Assembly: GCA_025056355.1 (NCBI GenBank)
Contig: JANWWI010000005.1
Coordinates: forward strand, 29,354 to 93,353
Direction of reading: 5' to 3'
Length of the DNA: 64,000 nucleotides
Source of the DNA: Casimicrobiaceae bacterium
GTDB lineage: Bacteria > Pseudomonadota > Gammaproteobacteria > Burkholderiales > Casimicrobiaceae
Part shown: piece after piece, positions 28,568-36,469 of the stretch
Layout of the letters: the number at the start of each line of letters is the position of its first letter
Numbering within the stretch: the stretch's first letter is position 1
Program-made: the position numbers and the translations under genes
The notes under the pieces: model-generated
Told to the model about the DNA's origin: nothing
The model's input: the letters and a program-made list of their open reading frames with translations, nothing else
The model's database searches: none

Positions 28568-29470
28568 ATGCCCTCACATCCCCTCGGTTTCATCGGACTC
28601 GGCATCATGGGTCGGCCCATGTGCCTGCACCTACTCAAGGCGGGACACACCGTGTCTGTGCATTCCCGCAGCGGCCCTGGTCAGGAGGTGCTCGATGCGG
28701 GTGCTCGCCCGTGCTCCTCGCCGCGCGAAGTGATCGAACGCGCCGACATCGTGTTCCTGATGTTGCCCGACACACCGGATGTCGAGCGCGTTCTTTTTGC
28801 CGAAAACGGCCTCGCCACGGGACCGCTCGGGGGCAAAACGATCGTGGACATGAGCTCGATCAGCCCCCTCGCGACGAAGTCGTTCGCGGAGCGTGTTCGC
28901 GGCTTGGGGGGCGACTACGTCGATGCGCCGGTTTCTGGCGGTGAGGTCGGGGCACGCCAGGCGACGCTCTCCATCATGGTCGGCGCAAGCGATACCGCGT
29001 TCGAGCGGGTGAAGCCCTACTTCGAATGCATGGGCAAGAACATTACGCGGGTCGGCGAGGTCGGTGCGGGGCAGATCGCCAAGGTTGCCAACCAAATCAT
29101 TGTGGCACTGACCATTGCCGCGGTCGGGGAAGCACTCGTCTTTGCCAGCAAGGCTGGCGCCGACCCGGCGCGCGTCCGCCAGGCGCTCATGGGCGGCTTT
29201 GCCTCGAGCCGCGTCTTGGAAGTGCACGGCGAGCGCATGATCCGCCGCAGCTTCGAGCCGGGTTTTCGCATCGAGCTGCACCAGAAGGACCTCAACCTTG
29301 CCCTCCAAGGCGCCCGCGAGTTGGGGATCGCACTGCCCAACACAGCGACCGTCGCGCAGCTTATGCAAGCCTGTGCCGCGCTCGGACTTGCCAAAAAGGA
29401 CCACTGCGCGCTCGTGCAGGCGTTGGAACTGCTTGCGCAACACCCCGTCGCACCCGCCGAGGCGTCGTAA
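28568..29470 (+). CDS. garR: 2-hydroxy-3-oxopropionate (tartronate semialdehyde) reductase
   Basis: A 300-residue beta-hydroxyacid dehydrogenase; ATG at 28568 is chosen over an in-frame 28544 start because LGFIGLGIMGRPMCLHLLKA must lie at the N-terminus as the NAD(P)-binding GxGxxG. Other blocks are DAPVSGGEVGARQATLSIMV (substrate loop), GAGQIAKVANQIIVALTI with the catalytic Lys, and FRIELHQKDLNLAL. It reduces tartronate semialdehyde to D-glycerate. No glycerate kinase follows. The gene converges on mltF with 4 bp between stops. Confidence 0.93.
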   Translation: MPSHPLGFIGLGIMGRPMCLHLLKAGHTVSVHSRSGPGQEVLDAGARPCSSPREVIERADIVFLMLPDTPDVERVLFAENGLATGPLGGKTIVDMSSISPLATKSFAERVRGLGGDYVDAPVSGGEVGARQATLSIMVGASDTAFERVKPYFECMGKNITRVGEVGAGQIAKVANQIIVALTIAAVGEALVFASKAGADPARVRQALMGGFASSRVLEVHGERMIRRSFEPGFRIELHQKDLNLALQGARELGIALPNTATVAQLMQACAALGLAKKDHCALVQALELLAQHPVAPAEAS

Positions 29471-29474
29471 AGAG

Positions 29475-30887
29475 TCACGTCCGACGGACCTGAAGCTTCG
29501 GTCGGTGCGGCGCCTCCATCCGAAGCAAGATGTCGTAGTAAGAGCGCACCGCCTCAACCAGCTCGATCGGCATCAGACAGCGGCAGGGGCCAAGATTGAA
29601 CTGCGCCGCTTCCTCCGGCCGTGCCAGACGCACAAGACCACGCCGGACATCGACCCAGCGATCAGGATTTCGCCCCATGCGTGCAGTCAGAATGCGGGCA
29701 TTTTCCAGGTGCCCCGGGCCGATGTTGTAGGCCGCCAGTGCCAGAAAGGTCTTGTCCGGCTCCTCGATCCGTGCGGGGATCTGCTCGCGTTTGATCATGG
29801 CCAGGTAACGCGCGCCCCCCATGATGGACTGATAAGGGTCGCGCCGGTCGCTCACCCCGAGCCTACGCGCGGTGTCTTCGGTAAGCTGCATGAAGCCTTG
29901 AACCCCGGTCTCGGAAACCGCATCGGCGTTCCAGTGCGACTCCTGGTAGGCCAGCGCGGCAAGCAGTCGCCACTCGATCCCGGTTTTCTCTTGCGCCTCT
30001 TGGAACCAGCGCTTGAAGCGCGGCAGCACGGTGTTGACTCGCTCGATGAAGACCTCCAAATCGGCAGCGCGGACCTTTTTGGAAAAGCCGAGGTAGCGAT
30101 CAAGCAGGACCTCCAGTCGCCCATCGGCCGAGAGCTTCTTGAGGAAACTGTCAGCCTGGTCGCGCAGCGCCACCGCATCGCTGCGAAAGAGCCAAGCGCG
30201 GGGGATCGACGGGGTTGCCGCAAACGCCACTTCGACGTCATAGTGCATGTGACGCGCCGCGTCGTAGGTGACCTGCTCGATGAGTGCATAGGGCACATCG
30301 CCACTGCCGACAGCCGCCATGAGCAGCTCATCGTCGTTGTGCGGATCGCCGGCGAATTCGACCGAGGGGTGCTGCCGTTTGAGCTGTTCAAGCGCCGGCT
30401 CCTGTGCGAGCCGCGCGCTCACGATCACGCGCTTAGGGTCGAGCTCAGCAAACGAGCGTGGCCGAACCGTGTACGGCGTATGCACGAGAATCCACGGCGA
30501 GGCGAGATAGGTGGCCCGGGTCGCCACCTCATGGCTTCGTGTGTGGTTGGTGGTGCCCGCGGCCACCATATCCACCTCACCGCGCACAAGCGCCGCCCGC
30601 GCCTCCTCCACCGAGGTAAAGACCCGAATTTCGACCGCCCGACCGATCGTACGCGCGAAGGCATGCACCAAATCGTGCTCGAGGCCACGCGAATGCCCAG
30701 CGCGATCTTGCAGATAGACGGTCGGATGACTCACCATCGCCACCTGGAGGGCTTGCAAGCGAAGACTCGGCGGCCCAGGGCGCCCCGTCGGCTCAGCCGC
30801 CGGCGCGGTGATACGGTCGAGCAGCAAAGTCGGTAGGGTCGCAAGCGCAACAAACAGCGCGCTTGCCGCCAGAGGACGAGCAAACAA
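29475..30887 (-). CDS. mltF: membrane-bound lytic murein transglycosylase F
   Basis: A 470-residue two-domain protein. An N-terminal hydrophobic segment (LAASALFVALATLPTLLL) anchors or exports it. Residues about 45-265 are a family-3 solute-binding-like domain (LQVAMVSHPTVYLQDRAG; VRGEVDMVAAGTTNH). Residues about 290-440 are an SLT domain with LLAALAYQESHWNADAVS, whose Glu is catalytic, then GVQGFMQLTEDTARRLG and LALAAYNIGPGHLENAR. It cleaves peptidoglycan glycan strands to 1,6-anhydromuropeptides, the type of product AmpG-like permeases recycle. Its promoter region overlaps the divergent 4.5S RNA gene. Confidence 0.93.
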   Translation of the reverse strand: MFARPLAASALFVALATLPTLLLDRITAPAAEPTGRPGPPSLRLQALQVAMVSHPTVYLQDRAGHSRGLEHDLVHAFARTIGRAVEIRVFTSVEEARAALVRGEVDMVAAGTTNHTRSHEVATRATYLASPWILVHTPYTVRPRSFAELDPKRVIVSARLAQEPALEQLKRQHPSVEFAGDPHNDDELLMAAVGSGDVPYALIEQVTYDAARHMHYDVEVAFAATPSIPRAWLFRSDAVALRDQADSFLKKLSADGRLEVLLDRYLGFSKKVRAADLEVFIERVNTVLPRFKRWFQEAQEKTGIEWRLLAALAYQESHWNADAVSETGVQGFMQLTEDTARRLGVSDRRDPYQSIMGGARYLAMIKREQIPARIEEPDKTFLALAAYNIGPGHLENARILTARMGRNPDRWVDVRRGLVRLARPEEAAQFNLGPCRCLMPIELVEAVRSYYDILLRMEAPHRPKLQVRRT

Positions 30888-30934
30888 GCGAATCGACTGA
30901 CAAGGCAGATGGGATGCGGGCAGTATAGGCTCCC

Positions 30935-30940
30935 TATAAT
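30935..30940 (+). promoter_or_regulatory. -10 element of the 4.5S RNA promoter
   Basis: A perfect TATAAT lies 7 bp before the predicted first base of the 4.5S RNA. The -35 at 17 bp is poor. A strong stable-RNA promoter is expected here. Confidence 0.62.
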
Positions 30941-30947
30941 CGGATAC

Positions 30948-31041
30948 GGTGGGTCGCCCCGCATGTGGATGCCGTGAACCTGGTCAGGTGCGGAAGCAAG
31001 CAGCCATAGCGGTTGAAGCAGTGCCGGGGGAACGGCTCACC
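30948..31041 (+). ncRNA. ffs: signal recognition particle 4.5S RNA
   Basis: The apical domain is unmistakable: CCTGGTCAGGTGCGGAAGCA then AGCAGCCATAGCGG, the Ffh-binding symmetric loop region with a GGAA-type tetraloop. The 5' GGTGGGTCGCCCCGC pairs with the 3' TGCCGGGGGAACGGCTCACC through a long imperfect stem. Size, about 94 nt, fits bacterial SRP RNA. It lies directly before dnaX, a common order in proteobacteria. Ends are set by stem pairing and may be off by a few bases. Confidence 0.92.
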
Positions 31042-31079
31042 ACTTTTCTTCTGCCCAGCCCCGCGTCGCGGCACGCCTC

Positions 31080-32708
31080 GTGAGCGCTTCTCTCGCCCTT
31101 GCTCGAAAGTACAGGCCCCGGGACTTCTCTGAGCTTGTCGGCCAAGAGCACGTCGTGCGGGCCCTTACCCATGCGCTCGAAACCGGCCGCCTGCATCAGG
31201 CCTATCTGCTGACGGGCACGCGCGGGATCGGCAAGACCACCATCGCCCGGATCCTCGCCAAGACGCTCAACTGCGAAACCGGCGTTACCGCCAAGCCCTG
31301 CGGAATTTGCGCGGCGTGCACCGAGATCGACAGCGGCCGCTTTCCCGATTTGATCGAGCTCGACGCCGCCTCCAACACCGGCGTCGATCATATGCGCGAA
31401 ATCATCGAAAACGCGCGTTATGCGCCGACGGCGGGCCGTTATAAGGTTTATCTGATCGACGAAGTGCACATGCTCTCGAAGAGCGCCTTCAACGCGATGC
31501 TCAAGACGCTCGAAGAGCCGCCCGAGCACGTCAAATTCGTGCTCGCGACCACCGATCCGCAGAAGGTTCCCGCCACGGTGCTGTCGCGCTGCCTGCAATT
31601 CAACTTGAAGGCGTTTCCACCAGAGCGAATCGCCGCGCAGCTCGAGCGGGTGCTGCACGCCGAAGGCGTGAACTACGAACGCTCCGCGCTTGACCTGCTT
31701 GCTGAGGCCGCCGAAGGGTCCATGCGTGACGCGCTCTCGCTCACGGATCAAGCAATTGCCTTCGGTCACGGGCAGGTGCGCGAGGCAGAGGTGCGCCAGA
31801 TGCTCGGCAACGTCGATCGGGACTTTGCCTGGCGCATTCTCGATGCCCTGGCTTCGGGCGATGCGCGCTCGCTGGTCGTCGAAGCCGAGCGAGCCGCTGA
31901 ACATGCACTGTCGGCCGATCAAGCGCTCGCGCAACTCGCGCGAACCTTCCATCGTCTTGCGCTATTTCAAGTCGTCCCGGCAAGCGTGCCCGAAGCGGAT
32001 CCGGATCGGGCAAGGATCGAGCGCCTTGCCGCGGCCTTTTCACCCGAAGTGCTGCAGCTCGGCTACCAAATCTGCCTGCACGGGCGAGACGACTTGCGGC
32101 TCGCACCCGATGAGGGAACCGCGCTCATGATGACGCTGCTTCGGTTGCACGCCTTTGCCCCGTTGACGGCCGAGGCGGTTGCCGTACACGGCAAGGCGAT
32201 CCAGCCTGAGGCCGCACCGACATCGGCACCGCCCGATGGGCGCTCTGCGACGTCTCCGTCGGCCTCATCGCCGAGCGATCTCGAACGATCGACCAGTTCA
32301 GCGGCAGCTGCCGAACGCGGCGCTATGCCGGGCCGCTTCGACGGCGACTGGAAGCGCCTGGTGGCGGCGCTGCCCCTTGCGGCCATGGCGCGTGAGCTGG
32401 CGCGCCATAGCACGCTGCTTGAATTCGAGGAAGGGCGCTTCCGGCTTGCACTGCCCAGCGAGAAACGGCCCCTTGCCACACAGCGGGATCGTTTGGCCAA
32501 GACGCTTGCGGATTATTTCGGCCGTCCGATCCGCGTCGAGATCGAATTCTCCGATGCGAGCGGCGACACGGTAGCCGCCGCCGAACAGCGAGTGCTCGAT
32601 GAGCGACAGCGCGCCGCTGAGGCCGCTTTTATGGCCGATCCGGCTGTGCAGGCCCTGCTTGCGCAGCCTGGCGCGCAAGTCGTTCCCGGTAGCATTCGTC
32701 CCCTCTGA
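31080..32708 (+). CDS. dnaX: DNA polymerase III subunits gamma and tau
   Basis: A 542-residue clamp-loader ATPase starting at GTG 31080. It opens with LARKYRPRDFSELVGQEHVV. Walker A is GTRGIGKTT; the zinc module is NC-x8-CGICAAC; Walker B is LIDEVHMLS; sensor 1 lies in LATTDPQKVPATVLSRCLQF; the SRC Arg finger is present. The C-terminal half has domain III and a tau-like region that is Ser/Ala/Pro-rich around residues 375-425. I did not find an A6G-type programmed frameshift site, so a separate gamma form is not evident. It loads beta clamps and tethers core polymerases. ybaB follows 24 bp later, then recR, the usual trio. Confidence 0.96.
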   Translation: MSASLALARKYRPRDFSELVGQEHVVRALTHALETGRLHQAYLLTGTRGIGKTTIARILAKTLNCETGVTAKPCGICAACTEIDSGRFPDLIELDAASNTGVDHMREIIENARYAPTAGRYKVYLIDEVHMLSKSAFNAMLKTLEEPPEHVKFVLATTDPQKVPATVLSRCLQFNLKAFPPERIAAQLERVLHAEGVNYERSALDLLAEAAEGSMRDALSLTDQAIAFGHGQVREAEVRQMLGNVDRDFAWRILDALASGDARSLVVEAERAAEHALSADQALAQLARTFHRLALFQVVPASVPEADPDRARIERLAAAFSPEVLQLGYQICLHGRDDLRLAPDEGTALMMTLLRLHAFAPLTAEAVAVHGKAIQPEAAPTSAPPDGRSATSPSASSPSDLERSTSSAAAAERGAMPGRFDGDWKRLVAALPLAAMARELARHSTLLEFEEGRFRLALPSEKRPLATQRDRLAKTLADYFGRPIRVEIEFSDASGDTVAAAEQRVLDERQRAAEAAFMADPAVQALLAQPGAQVVPGSIRPL

Positions 32709-32732
32709 CCTCAGCCCTGGAGCGAATGTCCG

Positions 32733-33059
32733 ATGTTTGGCAAAGGCGGAATGGCTGGCCTCCTGCAGCAGGCCCAGCGCATGCAGGAAAACTTCAAAAA
32801 GGCACAAGAGGAAATCGCGCGCATGGAGATCGAGGGCGAAGCGGGCGCGGGCCTGGTCAAAGTCGTTCTGACCGGAAAGCACGAGTGCCGCAGAGTCTCG
32901 ATCGACCCGTCGGTGCTCGATGATCGCGAAATGCTCGAAGATTTGCTCACCGCCGCGATCAACGACGCCGCGCGAAAGTTGGAAGCCATTACAAGCGAAA
33001 AATTGGGTGCACTGGCCGGCGGCTTGGGGCTTCCCCCTGGCCTGAAGCTTCCGCTGTGA
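32733..33059 (+). CDS. ybaB: YbaB/EbfC family nucleoid-associated protein
   Basis: A 108-residue DNA-binding protein. The Gly/Met-rich start ([17 protein letters not shown]) is followed by the dimerising helix and sheet ([20 protein letters not shown]) and the C-terminal helix ([20 protein letters not shown]). The length is normal. The dnaX-ybaB-recR order supports the call. Confidence 0.95.
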   Translation: MFGKGGMAGLLQQAQRMQENFKKAQEEIARMEIEGEAGAGLVKVVLTGKHECRRVSIDPSVLDDREMLEDLLTAAINDAARKLEAITSEKLGALAGGLGLPPGLKLPL

Positions 33060-33096
33060 CGAACTGCCTGGCTTGCTCGGCTGCTTCGTTGGTGTG

Positions 33097-33684
33097 GTGA
33101 CCCCGCTTGCCCTGCGCAACCTGACGGAGGCCCTCAAAGCGCTGCCGGGGATTGGCCCACGCGCAGCGCAACGGATCGCCTTCGAACTGGTTGAACGGCG
33201 TCGCGAGGCCGCCGCCTCGCTCGCCCGCGCAATCGATGCCGCGCTTGAAAAACTCGGCCGCTGTGAGCGATGCAACACGCTCTCGGAGACCCCCATCTGT
33301 CCGCTCTGCGCCTCGCCGAGACGCGATGCCTCCCTGCTCTGTGTGGTCGAGACACCGGCCGATCAGATGATGATCGAAGCCTGCGGCGCCTACCAGGGCC
33401 TCTACTATGTGCTCATGGGCCGCATCTCCCCGCTCGATGGCCTTGGCCCCGATGAACTGCACCTCGACCGGCTCGTCGAGCGCGCCTGCGACGGCCAGGT
33501 CCGCGAGGTCATCCTGGCAACGAACTTCACCACCGAAGGCGAGGTCACTGCGCACGTGATCGGTGAGCTGCTCAGCGGACGCGGGCTCGCCGTCACTCGG
33601 CTTGCCCGCGGCATTCCGATCGGCTCGGAGCTTGAGTACGTCGATCCGGCCACTGTCGCCCAGGCGGTGCGGGAGCGGCGCTAG
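33097..33684 (+). CDS. recR: recombination mediator RecR
   Basis: About 195 residues. An N-terminal HhH is seen in [20 protein letters not shown]; a four-Cys zinc finger in [16 protein letters not shown]; the Toprim domain begins [15 protein letters not shown] and includes [16 protein letters not shown]; the C-terminal [13 protein letters not shown] and [16 protein letters not shown] are conserved. GTG at 33097 is the likely start; GTG 33094 and TTG 33073 are in frame. With RecO and RecF it loads RecA at gaps. Its stop codon overlaps that of the convergent rsmA. Confidence 0.95.
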   Translation: MTPLALRNLTEALKALPGIGPRAAQRIAFELVERRREAAASLARAIDAALEKLGRCERCNTLSETPICPLCASPRRDASLLCVVETPADQMMIEACGAYQGLYYVLMGRISPLDGLGPDELHLDRLVERACDGQVREVILATNFTTEGEVTAHVIGELLSGRGLAVTRLARGIPIGSELEYVDPATVAQAVRERR

Positions 33685-34940
33685 CCGGGCGTGAGTGCAT
33701 CGGCAAGCGCCACGAAATCGGCACACGAAAGCGTCTCGGCGCGTGCCTCCGGATCAAGGCCAAGCGCCTCGATCTGTGCCGGCGACAGATGGGCCGCGAG
33801 CGCCTTTCGGATCATCTTGCGGCGCTGGGTGAAGGCAAGCATCACCACCTCGGCAAAGCGCGCCTCATCGCGCGGACGAAGACGCAGGGGTCCGAGCGGC
33901 TCCAAGCGCACCACCGAGGAGTCCACTTTCGGAGCAGGCCGGAAGGCTCCCGGGGGCACCTCGAACAAGCGCTCGACCCGGAAACGGTATTGCAGCATCA
34001 CCGAAAGCCGGCCTCGCGCAGGCTCGCCCTCACGAGCCACGATTCGATCGACCACCTCTTTTTGCAACATGAAGATCATGTCGCGTATGAGCGGCTCGAA
34101 CCGGCTCAGGTGAAAAAGGATCGGGGTCGAGATGTTGTAGGGCAGATTGCCAACCACGCGCAGCATCGGTGAAGCTATGGCCGCATCCGCTTGCGGCCCA
34201 GCTCCGGCCGGCAGCCTGTGAGCGCAGGCAGTCCGCCCCCTCACCCGGCCCTTCGGGCCACCCTCTCCCGACGGGAGAGGGTCAACACCTCCTGCCTCTG
34301 CCCTTGGAAAAGGATCACGCCGCCCTTCCTCTCGCTCTGCCGGGGGGGCAACCCCTCCTGCCTCCGCCCTTGGAAAACGATCAAGCCGCCTTGCCTTAGA
34401 AAGAGCGTCAAGCCGTTCCTCCCCTGCCTCTGCGAGAGGGTCAACCCCTCCTGCCTCTGCCCTTGGAAAAGGATCACGCCGCCCTTCCTCTCGCTCTGCG
34501 GGGGGGTCAACCCCTCCTGCCTCCGCCCTTGCGAGGGGAACAAGCCGTTCCCCCTCTCCCTCCGGGAGAGGGTCGGGGTGAGGGCACGCCCACACCGAGT
34601 CATGGTGAGCGCGCTGCCACACCTTCGCCCATCGCAGGAAGTCGACGCGAAGCACGTCCGCCTCGTGCACGCGCACCCGCTCGGGCGGAAACACGGCGCG
34701 CAAGTGCGCCACGAGATCGCGATCGATCTCGATCACATCCAGCCCCGAGTGCGGCTCCCCTCGCGCATCGAGCCGCGCAAGCAGTGCTTCGGTGAGCGCC
34801 CCCTGCCCTGGACCGATCTCGACGATGCGTTCGCCCGGTCTCGGATCGATCGCCGCAGCAATGCGCTCGAGATAGTGCCGATCGACCAGGAAGTGCTGCC
34901 CGAAGCGCTTCCGGGCACGATGCGGCGTTTTTAGGCTCAT
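33681..34940 (-). CDS. rsmA: 16S rRNA (adenine1518/1519-N6) dimethyltransferase RsmA with in-frame repeat insertion
   Basis: A 419-residue protein; the ATG at 34940 begins [20 protein letters not shown], the standard KsgA N-terminus. The SAM motif [16 protein letters not shown] is at 39-54, VIEIDRDL at 69-76, DVLRVDF at 95-101. The catalytic [14 protein letters not shown] is at 265-278, and [16 protein letters not shown] near 334-349. Usual RsmA is roughly 265-280 residues. Here residues about 119-235 between the last two core motifs are an inserted repeat ([13 protein letters not shown], then EAGGVDPP and RREEG-like units). The reading frame stays open throughout. The active-site motifs are intact, so activity is plausible if the loop is tolerated. 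The start overlaps the upstream DUF3445 gene by ATGA. Confidence 0.9.
   Translation of the reverse strand: MSLKTPHRARKRFGQHFLVDRHYLERIAAAIDPRPGERIVEIGPGQGALTEALLARLDARGEPHSGLDVIEIDRDLVAHLRAVFPPERVRVHEADVLRVDFLRWAKVWQRAHHDSVWACPHPDPLPEGEGERLVPLARAEAGGVDPPAEREEGRRDPFPRAEAGGVDPLAEAGEERLDALSKARRLDRFPRAEAGGVAPPAEREEGRRDPFPRAEAGGVDPLPSGEGGPKGRVRGRTACAHRLPAGAGPQADAAIASPMLRVVGNLPYNISTPILFHLSRFEPLIRDMIFMLQKEVVDRIVAREGEPARGRLSVMLQYRFRVERLFEVPPGAFRPAPKVDSSVVRLEPLGPLRLRPRDEARFAEVVMLAFTQRRKMIRKALAAHLSPAQIEALGLDPEARAETLSCADFVALADALTPG
34238..34584 (-). repeat. expanded palindromic repeat inside rsmA
   Basis: The ends match the 89-bp repeat seen at 35.5 and 36.1 kb: forward strand begins CCCTCACCCGGCCCTTCGGG and CCACCCTCTCCCGACGGGAG, and ends CCCTCTCCCTCCGGGAGAGG then GTCGGGGTGAGGG. 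Between them lies a direct duplication of about 106 bp with 159-bp offset (34281-34388 and 34440-34546), rich in TCAACCCCTCCTGCCTCTGC and CTTGGAAAAGGATCACGCCG. The offset equals 53 codons, keeping rsmA in frame. It has no transposase. Confidence 0.87.
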
Positions 34941-36469
34941 CGCGCGAGCGAGGCCGCAAACGCTTGCAGTTCGGCAAGCAACCGCGGCCGGGCCTCGGTC
35001 ATGCCGCGGTAAGCCACCACCGCCGGACTCATCGAGGCAAGCGCCTCGTAAAGCCGCCTCGCCCGACCCGGCTCGAGCGCAAGCACCGCGGTGAGCGACG
35101 CCATCAGCACCCGGATGAAAAACACCGCGCGACCCAAGGCCCCAAGCGGCCAGGTCGTTTGCCGCTCGATGCGAAAGTACAAACGCGGAAGAAGGGGGCT
35201 TGAGTCGGCAAGCGCGCTTTGCCACCCCGCGAGGTTTGCCTCGGGATGCTGATCGAGCGCCGCCGAGGGCACGATCAGCCAGACGTAGCGAAGCATCATT
35301 TGCTGCTCGAAGGCGAGGCGCATGAAGCCTGGCGCGGCCGAAAGCAGCTGCGCATTATCGGCCACTGGCGCGTGGATCGCCGCGAAGTCCTGCTCGAGTT
35401 TTTCCCGCGGGTCCCAGCGCGACGGAAAGGCAACCGAGAGAAACTCGCTGCGAAAGCCATCGCAGTCCCGACGCAGGATCACGAAGTCTTCCTGCATGCC
35501 AAGCGCCACACGCTGCGCATCGCAAGCAGGTTCCCACTCGAGCTCTGCCCCCTCACCCGGCGCTTCGCGCCACCCTCTCCCGGAGGGAGAGGGTATTTCA
35601 GTGCTCCCTCTCCCTCTGCGAGAGGGTTGGGGTGAGGGTTCGCTCGCCAACACCTCCGTCTCGACCCATAGCCGCTCGAGTACTGTCTCCCACTGCGTGA
35701 TCACTTCATGATTCCAGAAGCGCAGCGTGCGAATACCGATGCTAGCCAGCCGCGCCTCGCGCAGTCGATCCGCTTCGCGGCGCAGATCGTGTTGCCCCCC
35801 GTCGATTTCGATCGCAAGCCGCAGCGCATCACAATAGAAATCCAGGATGTAGCGATGGCCCCTGCAGTCGACCGGATGCTGGCGTCGAAACTTGAGCCCC
35901 CGCCAGCGACGGTCGCGAAGGATGGACCACAGTCGCTGCTCCGCATCGGTTTGCCCCCGACGAAGCATGCGTGCAAACGACAAGAGCGTCGGATCGATCC
36001 GCCTTGTCGGCAGGTCACCCTTTACCGACAGCTCGCGCCTCGCGCTGGGCCTTGCATGGCCCTCACCCGGCGCTTCGCGCCGCCCTCCCGCGGCGGGCGC
36101 TCCGCCCTCACCCGGCGCTTCGCGCCACCCTCTCCCGGCGGGAGAGGGTATTTCCGTGCTCCCTCTCCCTCTGGGAGAGGGCGGGGGTGAGGGCAAGCTG
36201 CGCGCCTGCAGCGCCGCAATCGCCTCAAGCACGTCGGGGTGTGGGGTGCCAACCTGCACACGCTCGGGCACTGTCGCAAGCAAGCGGGCGCGTTCACGGC
36301 GGTAGGCCGGTGCACGATCATCCGCAAGCAGCAATCCGCGTTCGCCCTCGGCCAAGCGCACAAGGTGCGGACGCATCCGAAACGGCACGGCCTCGGCTGC
36401 CGCAAGCGGCCACGGCATGACCGCCCCGTCGAGGAGCCAGTCGGGAGCCTCGCCGTGGCTTAGCTCCAT
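34937..36469 (-). CDS. DUF3445 (heme-dependent oxidative N-demethylase-like) protein interrupted in frame by a DUF559 nuclease module
   Basis: A 510-residue ORF from the ATG at 36469. Residues 1 to about 92 are the DUF3445 N-terminus (PWPLAAAEAVPFRMRPHLVRL). Residues about 161-275 are a complete DUF559 Vsr/restriction-endonuclease-like domain: MLRRGQTDAEQRLWSILRDR, FRRQHPVDCRGHRYILDFYC, LAIEIDGGQHD and IRTLRFWNHEVITQWETVLE, with the E-x-D-GGQH active-site pattern. This module is flanked by two nearly identical peptides (GRGSTEIPSP, GRGWREAPGEG). After residue about 308 DUF3445 resumes (MQEDFVILRRD, FPSRWDPREKLEQDFAAIHA, RIERQTTWPL). Removing the repeat-DUF559 block leaves a normal-length DUF3445 protein. 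The gene overlaps rsmA and the upstream exonuclease gene. Whether the host protein still works is unknown. Confidence 0.82.
   Translation of the reverse strand: MELSHGEAPDWLLDGAVMPWPLAAAEAVPFRMRPHLVRLAEGERGLLLADDRAPAYRRERARLLATVPERVQVGTPHPDVLEAIAALQARSLPSPPPSPRGRGSTEIPSPAGRGWREAPGEGGAPAAGGRREAPGEGHARPSARRELSVKGDLPTRRIDPTLLSFARMLRRGQTDAEQRLWSILRDRRWRGLKFRRQHPVDCRGHRYILDFYCDALRLAIEIDGGQHDLRREADRLREARLASIGIRTLRFWNHEVITQWETVLERLWVETEVLASEPSPQPSRRGRGSTEIPSPSGRGWREAPGEGAELEWEPACDAQRVALGMQEDFVILRRDCDGFRSEFLSVAFPSRWDPREKLEQDFAAIHAPVADNAQLLSAAPGFMRLAFEQQMMLRYVWLIVPSAALDQHPEANLAGWQSALADSSPLLPRLYFRIERQTTWPLGALGRAVFFIRVLMASLTAVLALEPGRARRLYEALASMSPAVVAYRGMTEARPRLLAELQAFAASLAR
35550..35638 (-). repeat. 89-bp palindromic repeat, copy 1 (3' of DUF559)
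   Basis: Starts CCCTCACCCGGCGCTTCGCG and ends GAGAGGGTTGGGGTGAGGG on the forward strand. It holds two hairpin-forming inverted repeats (GGCGC/GCGCC and CCCTCTCCC/GGGAGAGGG) within larger symmetrical ends. It is about 94 percent identical by eye to copy 2. Confidence 0.9.
36060..36193 (-). repeat. 89-bp palindromic repeat, copy 2, plus a 45-bp half unit (5' of DUF559)
   Basis: 36105-36193 is the full unit (CCCTCACCCGGCGCTTCGCG to GAGAGGGCGGGGGTGAGGG). 36060-36104 repeats its first part with CCCTCCCGCGGCGGGCGC. It has the same orientation as copy 1 and as the rsmA insertion. Confidence 0.9.

Larger units (their letters stand above)
35550..36193 (-). mobile_element. DUF559 cassette bounded by 89-bp direct repeats
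   Basis: The block runs from one 89-bp repeat (35550-35638) to the other (36105-36193). The two copies differ at only about five positions. Each is itself built of inverted CCCTCACCC/GGGTGAGGG ends and inner CCCTCTCCC/GGGAGAGGG hairpins. An extra half unit lies at 36060-36104. The spacing between copies is 555 bp, exactly 185 codons, so recombination between them would excise the nuclease module without changing frame. The element nature is inferred; no recombinase is encoded other than the DUF559 domain. Confidence 0.6.

Noticed and set aside
31080..32708. Programmed frameshift site in dnaX for a gamma product
   Set aside because: No A6G-type slippery heptamer with a following hairpin was seen.
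34281..34546. Possible CRISPR-like repeat cluster
   Set aside because: Repeat units are long, adjacent, coding in frame in rsmA and lack unique spacers or cas genes; they are an internal duplication of the palindromic element.
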